A DNA stretch of 64,000 nucleotides from Amoebophrya sp. A120 (Eukaryota; Sar; Dinophyceae; Syndiniales; Amoebophryaceae), in the NCBI GenBank assembly GCA_905178155.1, contig CAJINV010000009.1, positions 3,404,768-3,468,767 on the forward strand, given 5' to 3'. The position numbers were made by a program, and so were the translations under genes. The notes beneath the pieces were generated by a model. That model made no database searches and was not told where the DNA came from. It saw only the letters and a list, made by a program, of their open reading frames with translations. Below, piece by piece: positions 1 to 10,379 of the stretch (within the stretch, counting starts at the first letter, position 1; every line of letters starts with the position of its first letter).

Positions 1-69
1 AATTTGTAGTGCATGACTGCCATCTGTGAAAACGAAAACCGTTAATGTTAACACTTTTTTGTTTGATAG

Positions 70-2630
70 GAGGATTTGGGCACGTTGTGCAGAAAATGCC
101 ACATAAAACGACCGATACGAGCGCACCACTGCGGGACGACGAACAGGTATGATTTAAAGGTTTTTAATTCTGACATTGACACTGACTCGAAAAGCAAAAG
201 ATGATCCCGGCTCTCATGCGTAGGAGCAAGCTGCAATCAACATAGAGCTTCATAATTTTCTCATGCGCATTGTCCATTTAGAAAATCGAACTCCTGAATC
301 ATATCAGATGCGTCCGCCGCATGGACCACTACTGTCCGTGGACAGGGAACACGATCGGGTTTGAGAACCACCGGCTTTTCATTATCAAATGCAAATATGT
401 CTGGGTCTGGAAGGATCCGAACGTGTGATGCTGCATTCGGATTCCAAAAAAGTCTGTATTGCATGACGAGCAAGAGGAGTCGACTCTGTGCTACGCGGAG
501 AGGGCATTTTTTGTCATGCAGTAAACGCATCGGGAAGCCCTCACAAGTCTGTGGTGCTAGGGCATGCATCACAAACATCATGGGTCATGCAAAATGTGCA
601 TGACAAACCTGGCAGTCTTCCAACCCCAGACATATTCGCAATGCATATTCATCCTGTTCCTCCAATACACCTTTTTCGCCTCTTATCCAGGAAAATAACT
701 GTGTAAGTGTAACTTTCTTGGAGGAATAGCATCACAAGTTGGGAAGATATGACAAGTTGGAAGCGCTTCAATCATGCGCAATTCAGCATCACAAGTCTTT
801 CAGATTTTTGCATGCAGCTTCAGACTTACCATGACAAGTTGAAAAAGAAAGCACTTCGTTTTTCGTTTTTTGAAAGAAAGCACTTCGTTTTTTGAAGCAA
901 AGCACTTCGTATTTCTGAAAGAAAGAACTTCGACGTGAATAAAAATAGTGCATGTGAAGATAAGCAGCAGATACTTCAACACCTGCGCAGCTTGCGGGGG
1001 GGTGACTCCTGTGGTCCCCCCCCACCAGCTGTGCCATTTCTCAAATCTCATAGGCGTGCGCTTCTTTTTTTTTCCAGCAGAGGCTGGCGGGGAACATAGC
1101 CAAGGGGGCCGTAGGTAGATCTATCTCTGGGCGTGTAGGTAGTAGAAATCAGTCTGTGTGCCTCCGTCGCTTCTTGTGACTTACCATATTCTGAAAGTTC
1201 AAGTTGTGCGCTGTTTGTCCGACAATAGTGAAGAGAAAGAATGAATTGCTACTGGCCGGAGGACTCTCTACGGGCCGCAGCCAAAGTCGAGCAGGATACA
1301 AAGGTCGAGCAGGATACAAGGTCGGAGTTGGGCGAGGACCGGGATGCGGTCGGAGCTTGCGGATCTTATCAAAAAGGTACGGCCTAAGGCCTCGGGAACG
1401 CCGAACAAAGCCGCGCTCTTCTTCGTGAAACGCCCACCGCTTTTTGCGCAATGGATAAGAAAAAAAATCAAAAGAAAAGAAAATGAAAAGAAAAAAAAAA
1501 TCATAAGAAGAAAGCAAAAAAAAAAAAATCAAGAAAAAAAAATCAAAAGAAAGCAGCGAAAAGAAAAGGAAAAGAAACAATTGCAAATCCATGCGCAGAG
1601 AGTTTAGAAAAAAAAAAAAAAAGAATAGCATCACAAGTTTCCTCTGCAAGCATGACACAGAAAACCTGTCATGCGTAGCTAGTACGTGAAAACACGCACG
1701 AAAATTGCCTCTGATGCATGTCCAGCATGACAAGTGTAACAGTTTTGCATTTTCTGCAACACAAATTTACACTTACACAGTTTTTTTCTTGGATACCTCT
1801 ATCACCCTGTTCGGCTCCGCGCTGCCCGACATCATCCAGCTGTTCAACGGGCGGCAGAGTTGGGACAAAAACACCCGTATCCTGTGCAAAAGTACCGTAC
1901 TGGTATTGCAATCATGCATTACAAATTTTTTTCTCAAGGTAAATCCGCATTACAAATTTTATTTCTCTTGCTGAGGGAATTTGTCATGCATTTATACGAG
2001 TGCGATACTTTTGCAGTTCATAACCCGGTGGACCACGTTTTTTGATAGCAGTTACGAGGCGTCGAACATTCACTTAATCATGTTCGCGGTGACGTTATTT
2101 ATCGCCGTGACCTTCGGTCTCTCCGTCGGCGGCTTGTACGGCACACATCTTTACTTGCTTTTCACCAACAACACGACGCTAGAGATGGGGGGTTTGTTCT
2201 CCAATTCCGAGCAGTTTAACCTGGGGCTTTGCAACAACATCGAGCAGTTGTACGGGAAATTTGGGATCCAGTGGTTTTTGCCGATAAGGTTGTCGGAGGG
2301 GAAAAGGGTTTGCGACGGGTACGAGTTTCCGACGAGAGAGGACATGTTACTCGCGTCCGACAGCGACTTCGCAAACGACCTAAATGACGAGGTCGGGAAG
2401 GACACAAAGTTGGTCAAGAGGGGAGCGCCGGGGCAGGCGAGGTATAATTGCATTTCTGCATTACAAATTTATTTCTCAAGTTAAATGCGCATTACAAATT
2501 TTATTTCTCATGCTGAAGAAATTTGCAATGCAATTTATACTAGTACGATACTTTTGCAGTTCATAGAGCGCCGGGGCAGGTTAGGTATAATCGTGAGTTG
2601 CTTCCTCAGTTTTCTGCAGTAGTAACCTAG
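70..2630 (+). CDS. DHHC-family (DHYC) protein S-acyltransferase, 5' partial
   Basis: Integral-membrane palmitoyltransferase that would attach fatty acyl chains to cysteines of proteins. The Cys-rich domain is split over two exons: [13 protein letters not shown] then [11 protein letters not shown], so the catalytic tetrad is DHYC as in yeast Akr1 rather than DHHC. Next come a hydrophobic segment ([15 protein letters not shown]), a second membrane segment (about 2080-2160) and the family's T-T-L-E motif (TTxE) after the last membrane helix. Exons: 70-146, GT-AG intron 147-307, then exons split by four introners at 383, 684, 1878 and 2443. The coding length left after removing all introns divides by three (240 codons to the TAG at 2628). 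The first exon follows an AG at 68-69; earlier exons lie outside the window. The 3' end is uncertain because of an odd duplication at 2423-2591; an alternative last exon could run to 2923. Confidence 0.85.
383..647 (+). mobile_element. Introner, family A (265 bp)
   Basis: Ends are inverted repeats (TATCAAATGCAAATATGTCT at the left, mirrored at the right, followed inward by GGGTCTGG). Perfect 5-bp target duplication TTCAT at 378-382 and 648-652. Removal with one copy joins H-R-L-F to I-L-F-L in the palmitoyltransferase membrane segment. Confidence 0.93.
684..1795 (-). mobile_element. Giant introner, family E, with internal insertion (1112 bp)
   Basis: Starts TATCCAGGAAAATAACTGTG and ends CTTGGATA, with perfect duplication CCTCT at 679-683 and 1796-1800. 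Both ends match, in reverse orientation, the 215-bp family E copy at 12523. The extra 0.9 kb sits between two 16-bp direct repeats (725-740 and 1624-1639). It holds short AAGCACTTCGTTTT-type repeats (about 855-930) and an A-rich purine tract (1450-1620). Removal joins F-F-A-S to I-T-L-F-G. Confidence 0.88.
725..1639. repeat. Direct repeat flanking a 0.9-kb insertion inside an introner
   Basis: The 16-mer AATAGCATCACAAGTT is present at 725-740 and again at 1624-1639, 899 bp apart. The 215-bp sister element at 12523 has one equivalent copy, so the DNA between the repeats is extra. It could be a nested transposon or a recombination or tandem-duplication product. No coding sequence is recognised inside. 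Confidence 0.75.
1878..2022. mobile_element. Introner, family B (145 bp)
   Basis: Left end TATCCTGTGCAAAAGTACCG, right end CGATACTTTTGCAGTTCATA. Perfect duplication ACCCG at 1873-1877 and 2023-2027. Removal joins D-K-N-T-R to W-T-T-F-F. Confidence 0.93.
2443..2565. mobile_element. Introner, family B, with atypical long flanking repeat (123 bp)
   Basis: Shortest copy of family B. It lacks a simple 5-bp duplication. Instead a 26-bp imperfect direct repeat (GAGCGCCGGGGCAGG, two variable bases, AGGTATAAT) lies at 2423-2448 and 2566-2591, the first copy running 6 bp into the element. Deleting 143 bp (element plus one 20-bp flank) keeps the frame. Confidence 0.7.
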
Positions 2631-4633
2631 TTTACGCGGTGGAACATTTTTACCTATATGAAATTCGGTTTCAAGTAGATGTAGAACTTCAATCTGTGAT
2701 GTTGCTTATTTTCCGACCGTATAATTCGAAGAAACATAGTAATAGTTTCTCACGTAAAAAAAACTTCTACATCATCAACCACTACAGCAACCAAAACAAG
2801 AACCGGATGGGGCTTGTGCCGCACAAGCAAGTCTCCGCGACGCCAATTGGGGTATCCGCGCCAGCAGAGCATGATGATTTGGAGTCCTTGTCGGGCAGTG
2901 AGCAACGCTTGATGAACAAGTAAGTAGGCTGCAGTTTCTCATGGGCAATGATCCGGCGACGTAACAACAAGTCTCTTCTCTCATGCTCTGAAGATCCCCT
3001 CGTGCTCGTACTTGCAAGTAATTGTTGTTTGCGACGAACACACGATCCAAAATAAATCCGAAAAGTGAATGTATCCATGCTGCTGTTCTTGCTGTCACCT
3101 ACTTCCCGGCTTCTCAAGAATCAGCTTCGTGGCTGCATTCATATCGAAAGATGAAAGAGGACGAAAAATACTGTACTTCTATTGTGCGAAATTAATACAG
3201 TGAAAGTGATTCATCTTCACTTTTTATTTTGTACAAAGAAATAAATGGCGAAAAGTATCAAACTGGTACTATTCTATCCGAAAGTGCTTTTTGTTGTCGA
3301 TAGCAGCTATTTTTCTTCGTTTACCCGAAGGAATTTGATACTGGCTGAACTGAAATTGAAAATTTGAGAAAAATTCGTCGAAGGTAAGATGATCTTTGTG
3401 TGCTAGCTGGTAGTAGTACAAAAAAGTGATGCGGCCTACAGTCGTACTTTTTGGAAGACTTGTCATGACTGGTAGCTAGCATCATCTAGGAGTGCAATTA
3501 CCGGTTCAGGCTTAGATCACATAACTCGAGAAGATCTTTTATTTTCACCTCCCTACAAGAACAAGAGCCACGACGTAAATTTCCGTATTTTTGTCGATCA
3601 CGTTTGAAATTCGAATGTACATTCAGTTCATCAACAACTTTCATTTTTTTGCTTCTAGAATTAAATTTGCTATGCACGTTTTTTGAGCTCCAACTGGGCC
3701 TAATGGCGTGAAACACGTCGCTACAACACGATCCGTACGACAAGAACGGCGCACAAAATTTTGTAGCATGGCAGAGTAATACAAATATCAAAAAGCTTGT
3801 TTTGAGGCACCAAAGCGATCTTCAGCAACTGTCCGCGATTTTTCTCTGGACACGACTTGCCCGTCCTGCGGCGGCATTGTGCCCTATCAGCGTGTTGTTC
3901 TATTGTGCTCTCGCACGATTATTTGTTCATAACTAGGCTTCCAGAAAGCGGGTTACATCAACCGGCCCTATTCGTACAACTCTGGAGGCTACTTCTACTG
4001 ACGGTAACAAACTGCAAGAACTGTATTACAGCTGTTGATACGCTGTTCCAAGTTTTATTCGACGAACAAGATCAAGCATAGGTCTCTTTCTCTACTCAAG
4101 TATGCACCGGAAGAAGCCACCTAAAAGATCCACTTGTTCCATCGTTCCTCCCGATTTTCTTGATTCCTAACCAGGTCCAGCGACATAATGAAAGTTTCGT
4201 AGGATGTTAGAACGACCATACAACTTACACAACGCGAAGTTTATTTCTTGCCTGTTCTCAAAACAGAGTAGAAATTTAGTTTTAGTTTCACCCAGCAGAT
4301 GAAGTTTTAGGTATTTAGAGGTAAGTACCACTAGCGCATAGAAAGCAATATTCTTTATCTTTTCAAGAAAGTGAGTAGATGATCACGATCTGTTTCAACA
4401 AACACGCGCTCTCTGTATGTGACGTTGACGATATGATTGGTCTATTGCTCGAGAAAAAGCTCGTCAAGCAGTGTGTTACCTTCTAATGAAATGTGAGTCG
4501 CAGCCGCAGCGAACAATCCATCTGGAGATTTATTGAGTTTTCTGGAGATTCCAGCCTCAACCGGTAATATTCTCCGACGACAATAAGTACGACCCGGACG
4601 TGACTCTCTATCCGACCCCAGAAAAAAACGACC
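2631..4633. other. Intergenic, no supported gene
   Basis: The first 300 bases hold an open stretch (about 2760-2923, ending S-E-Q-R-L-M-N-K) that could be an alternative last exon of the palmitoyltransferase. From 2930 to 4600 I see only short open frames on both strands with no family motif, and no introner. The part just before 4634 should contain the 5' leader of the Nup98-like gene. Confidence 0.5.
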
Positions 4634-7600
4634 ATGTTTGGCGGCGGTGGCGGCGGCCTTTTTGGCAACACGAACAACCAGCAACCCAGTGGCGGTTTGT
4701 TCGGTGCGGCGCAGACACCCGCACCCAACACCAATTCCGGTCTATTCGGGCAAACCCCAGCGCCCAATGCCGGGGGTGGAGGTAGAGATCATTGCTTGAT
4801 TTATTTGCTGGCCATCCACTCATTTGATAGTGTCTGCACGATGTGGTTGGTAGTCTGGGTGTTTTTGACTACTTACATTTGGTTGTCGTGCTAAAAGTCA
4901 TGATAATTCAGCCTGCATTTATTGTGACTTCATCTCACTCTAGGTACTTTAGTACACACAATTTCACTTTCCCAAATAACTAGGTCTTTTCGGCAGCACG
5001 CCGACGCCCAACACGGGTGGCGGGCTGTTCGGCAACACGCAGCAACCGCAGCAAAATCAAGGCGGCGGGCTGTTCGGCAATACGCAGCAACCCCAGCAGC
5101 AAAATCAGGGTGGCGGGCTATTCGGCAATACGCAGCAGCCGCAGCAAAATCAGGGGGGCGGGTTATTCGGCAATACGCAACAACCCCAGCAGAATCAGGG
5201 CGGAGGATTGTTTGGCAATACCGGGGCGGGAAATACAGGTAAGTAGAAGATTCAGTACGTCAGTTCTTTTTGATCTTCATAGCGAAAGAACATTTCCTAG
5301 AAACGACGAATAGGCTAGCGATAGGATCATAGTATGCAAATATTTCTTCAACTTCGTAGAGGGAGTTGAGATAGGAACGAAAGCAAAAAAAAGACCTTGC
5401 ATGATCTTCAACCGATCTGAAATTACTTATTCAGGCGGCGGTTTATTCGGCAACACGGCGGGTCAGCCGCAGCAAGCCCTGAACAACCTCCAGCAAATGG
5501 GCCAAATCCAGGGGTCCACGGTTCCCTACCAGCTCACCGTGCGACAGGAGAACGCTCAGGGAAAACTGTCGACGGAAAAATACGTGTCGATTTCCATGAT
5601 GGATGCCTACAAAAGTATTTACCTCTTACTTTGATTTTACATTTTACCAGCGTAGCATAATTTCATCGAATTGCGTTGGTTGCTCTCTGACGGTGCTTTT
5701 CTGATGCATGTATGTCAATCTGAGTCTGACATATTTGTTGTGCAAAAAATGAAATTTGATGCCCATGGCAGATTTTGAATCTACCCGGTTGTAGTACGCG
5801 GAAAAAATTATCAGATAAGTCCTTCGAAGAGATTCGGTTTGAAGATTACGCTGCAAATCGAAAGGGCGGCGGACAGCAGGTGCAGGGAGCAGCTGCCGGC
5901 GGCGGTCTCTTTGGCAACCAGCAGCAGCCACAACAGGCGGGAGGCTTATTTGGCAGTCAGCCGCAACAGAATCAAGGCGGGGGTCTATTCGGAAATCAAC
6001 AACCACAACAAAGCACCGGTGGGGGTTTATTTGGAAATCAACAACCGCAACAAAACACCGGTGGCGGTTTATTTGGAAATCAGCAACCGCAGCAAAATAC
6101 CGGTGGCGGTTTATTTGGAAATCAGCAACCGCAGCAAAACACCGGTGGCGGATTGTTCGGCAACACAAATAACCAACAGCCATCTGGCGGGCTGTTCGGC
6201 AACACGACTAGTCAGCCGCAGCAGAACCAAGGTGGCGGTCTCTTCGGAAACCAGCCGCAGCAGAACCAAGGTGGTGGGCTCTTCGGAAACCAGCCTCAGC
6301 AAAACCAAGGGGGCGGGTTGTTTGGCAACACCCAGCAACCGCAGCAAAACCAGGGCGGCGGGCTGTTTGGCAACACCCAGCAGCCGCAGCAAAACCAAGG
6401 GGGCGGGTTGTTCGGCAACACCCAGCAGCCGCAGCAAAACGCCGGTGGCGGGCTCTTCGGCAACACCCAGCAGCCACAGCAGAACACGGGTGGCGGGCTT
6501 TTCGGTAACACCCAGCAGCCACAACAGAGCACGGGTGGCGGACTGTTCGGGAATAGTACCCAGCAACCCCAGCAGAACACGGGCGGAGGGTTGTTCGGGA
6601 ACACTCAACCGCAGCAAAGCCAAGGCGGAGGACTGTTTGGCAACACAACGAATAACCAGCCGCAAGGCTCAAGCTTGTTTGGCAACACAAACCAGCAGCC
6701 AGCTGGCTCCTCTCTTTTCGGGAACACAAACACAAACACGGGAGCAGGCGGTTTATTTGGTAACACAGCAAACACCAACACCGGCGGAGGGTTATTTGGC
6801 AACACGGGAGGTACTGCAAACACTGGTGGAGGGCTCTTTGGCAACACAGCGCAGCCACAGCAGAACAATCAAGCCGGTGGGCTGTTTGGCAACAACAGCT
6901 TAGTACCGAATAACAACCCGTCCTCTGTCCTTCCGAACAACAATTTGAATCAGATCCAGAACAGCAACTACCAAAACACACTGCAGCAGCAGAACCAACT
7001 GCTGCAAATCTTGAACCTGCCGGACAAAATTTCCCAGATGATCGCGGAGGAGCGCGCACGGCAAATGCCAGTGAACAGTAATCAGAACGGAACATCCGGA
7101 AACACCGCCAATTACGAAACCGCGGTCGACGCCCCGCCCCGGCCGCTTGGCCTCGTCACGCCCAAAACCCCGCCAAAAATCGCCAATCTGTGGAAACACG
7201 CGCAGCCCGAGCCGATCGCGCCCAACGGGATGGTGGAAAGGCACCGGGTTGTTTCCGGGCACTACAGCTCCGCTGCAAGCTCGGTTTCCGGCACCAGCCG
7301 GGGAAGGTACGGAAGAGACTATCTCGGGTCGATTGACAATTTGATTTCGAGGTCACCGTCGCTATCACCGAAGAGCCAGATTGGGGAGGACAGGGGTGGG
7401 ACCGATCCAGGGTTTGAGGGCAACGATTACAAGCCGTATCACAATCTGCCACTAAGGCAGCCCAGAGGGAGTCAGCCGTCGACGCCTGGTAGGGTTTTTT
7501 TTTGTGGTGCAATTGATTCTATGCATAATTGCAAGGTTCAGCTGTCAGCATAATGTTTGAAACTACAGCAAGAAGTGTTACTTGCAGGAAAAAAGCATGA

Positions 7601-9367
7601 TAGAAATGCCTAATGCAAGAGTCTTTCATCTAAGTACGAAATACCACCAAAAAACAAAAACAGTTCACACATCCGGAACTCCGCCGCTTCACCCAGCCTC
7701 TGCGGGTTCCAATATGCCGTCTTTCACGCTCGCGTCCGGGCACCAGCACCAGGAGTCCTACTCCACACACCCACCTCCGGTGGTCGAGCACGTGTCCTCG
7801 GGTTTGCCCGAGGTGGAGTGGGCCATTAAGCCGCAGATCGTTCGGCACGGGGGTCACGGCGGGGTAACACACGTCGGCCACATCCAGTCGCACGCGCCGC
7901 AACAACATCATCATCCCGAGCAACATTACGATGGGATGGCGCAACAAGCCGGGTACTACGACGTCTACAATATGTTGATAGATAAGTACGTTGGTAGCCG
8001 CAGTTGCTGTAAAAAAGTTTGATTTATTATTTCTACCCCTACGATCTTCATCTTTGCGGTTCGGTTTCTTGACGCTTCCCACGTTTGGAAGCAGCAGACG
8101 AACTTTTTGTAGAACCATTTTGCATGCGTGAGATTAGGGGTAAAAAAAGGTTTCAAATGTAGTTCATCATCCTCGAATTCGCGTCCTCGTCAGCCAGAAA
8201 AATGGCAATTCCAAAATCTTCCTGTACAGGTCCCCTCCCTGTGGCAGCCGATCCCCCGGAGCAACCAATCCCATGCAACCCCAACCCATTTACACCAACC
8301 ACCGCGGCGAGCACTTCTACGCGAAGCAGGAGAGTAAAAACAGCAACGCAGGGGGGCTGTATCCGAAACTTTCCTCGCCTTCGCAGATGATGGAACCTGC
8401 AGGAGCGCACATGATGATGCACCAACATCCCAACGCTTACAACAAGCAGAGTACATCAACTAGAGTCCGGCGGGAGCTGTTGCCTTTCATTAACCGTCCG
8501 GCGTATTATTGCGAGCCGCCCATCGAAAAGCTGGCGGAGCTGTCGGAATTTGAGCTGGCGACCTTTCGGAATTTCAAGTACGGGAAGCACGGGATGGGGC
8601 ACGTGCAGTTTCCCATGGAGCTAGATTTGAGAGAAATGGACCTTGATTCTCTCGTCGACTTCGGCACGATGACAATCACGGTATAGATTTTTACGAAGTT
8701 TTAGTTTTGTTTTTGACAATTGGATTATATGCATGACAGATCATCGTCACGGTGCACTGTACGCATGACAAAAAATGACAGAACAAAAAATCGATGGCTC
8801 TATCCAGGTCCACCAGGAAGTGTGGCGGCCGATGATTGACCGGGCAAAAGCCGTGCTATCAGATGTAAAAATGTGTGGGTCTGGAAGGTTGGAACTTGTG
8901 ATGCTAACTTTGGACTCTAAAAAAATCTGTATTGCATGACCAGCAAGAGGACTCGAGTTTGTGCTACGCGGGGAGGGCATTTGTCATGCGGAGTAGGCAT
9001 CAGGAAGCCCTCTGGAAATCTATGATGCTAGGTCGTGCATTACAGACATCCTGGGTCATGCAAAATATGCATGACAATCTCAGAATCTTCCAGACCCAGA
9101 CACTTTTGCATTTGATACGTGCTCGAGCGACACAACATGCGACCCCGGTCGCACCCGAGTAGCCCCTTCGACAAAACCGAGGATTTGAATCACATGCGGG
9201 TGACTCTGATTCTCGATTTTGAGAAAATGGCCCCCGGCCGGGGGTTCGACGATCCGGCGCAGCGACGGGGCATTGCGCAGAAGTTGGAGAGTATGACGAA
9301 GCAAACGGGGTACAAATTTGTCAGCTTCGACGGTCACGACTGGGTTTTCAAGGTGCCGCTAGAATAG
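4634..9367 (+). CDS. NUP98: Nup98-like GLFG nucleoporin
   Basis: Component of the nuclear pore permeability barrier. Predicted 1107 residues. N-terminal half: dense GLFGN repeats separated by Q/N/P-rich linkers. After the first block comes a GLEBS-like Gle2-binding stretch followed by [15 protein letters not shown] and A-N-R-K-G, closely like animal Nup98. C-terminal part: Nup98 autoproteolytic-type domain ([13 protein letters not shown] through H-V-Q-F-P to D-W-V-F-K-V). The protein stops at V-F-K-V-P-L-E, where the HF/S cleavage site would be. Six GT-AG introns (4782-4983, 5239-5434, 5615-5814, 7489-7663, 7986-8229, 8681-8807) and one introner (8857-9117); the spliced length divides by three. 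Start chosen at the first ATG leading into [10 protein letters not shown]. Antisense open frames across the repeats are shadows. Confidence 0.95.
4984..6900 (+). repeat. GLFG-repeat coding array
   Basis: Tandem units of about 36-48 bp encoding [15 protein letters not shown], interrupted only by ordinary introns. The densest part is 5900-6900. No introner has landed in this 1.7-kb exon. Confidence 0.95.
8857..9117 (+). mobile_element. Introner, family A (261 bp)
   Basis: Perfect duplication CGTGC at 8852-8856 and 9118-9122. Removal joins A-K-A-V-L to E-R-H-N in the Nup98 C-terminal domain. Confidence 0.93.
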
Positions 9368-10379
9368 GCGGAGATGATAGAAGATGATGTTGCAAGGGTA
9401 CCCGCAAGTAAGTACTTACTACTTACAACTCGCACTCCTGCTCGTGGTCCTTACAACACGACATCAAATAAAGCTACATGGAAGTAGCGAGGTGAAGTGG
9501 CGCTCCACACTGCTGAGAAGTGCTCTTTTCAGAGACCACAGGCGAACTAGTTGTGACGAGGTGGAACCACGTTTTTGACGAGGCAACTACGGACTATATT
9601 TGTATTTTCACGCGATCATCATCATACAGACGATAACTACGACAAAACTGACCAATTTCAATTTCAATTCGACGAGAATTTTTACAGGAGAGTAACTTCC
9701 TAGAAGGATTGCAGCACCAGCAGGTGTCATTTGTGTCGTAGATGCCTCACTCGTGTTCCTCGAAACTCGTCGGGTCGTCTGGGCAGGAATGTAAATAGCA
9801 GCTGAGGACATGTTGATCAAGAGAGCTGCACCGGCAGTACTTCTACGTTGAGCGAATGAGCGAAATTTGGTGCGAAAGACGCACGACAAGGGCATGAACA
9901 AAGTACTGACCCCCAGCATGGTGAAGTACGTGAACTCCTTTAAAAATCTTGGACTTCTTCACCAAATGCACTAGCTTGGGTTCTTTTTTTCTCTGCACAA
10001 TATTACAACGAAAACGCACGATACGTGATAAAAAGGTGATGTTAGACGATGAAAGAATAGGAATACAGGGCGCTTGGAGGGTCCTCGCGTGTTGATTTTG
10101 ACCCTTCCATACATGATATGTTGTAGTTCGGTGGAAATAAAACACCGCGATCCTGAAGCTGATAATCGTCCCGGCCTGGAGGTGAATCCACGACGACTGA
10201 TGAGCGACGTCCGACTTTGAGGACGCAGTGAACGTATTTTGCGTTTTTGCAGTCCGTCGCCAGCACCATCGTCGAGTGGTTCAGTCCATATTTGTTTCAC
10301 ATGAATAAGTAAGCTCCTACCCCTCCTGCTTCCTGTGAATCATCATTTCATCGTCGGGACGAAATCTACTTTTCGAACC
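9368..10379. other. Intergenic, nothing recognised
   Basis: About 1 kb with only short open frames on either strand, no family motif, no introner and no RNA gene signature. Confidence 0.5.

Noticed and set aside
1149-1733. Minus-strand frame with long Phe/Leu tract
   Set aside because: It is the complement of the A-rich tract inside the giant family E introner.
6111-7095. Long antisense and alternate-frame open frames over the GLFG repeats
   Set aside because: They arise from the repetitive codons of the Nup98-like gene; they have no independent motif and no splice support.
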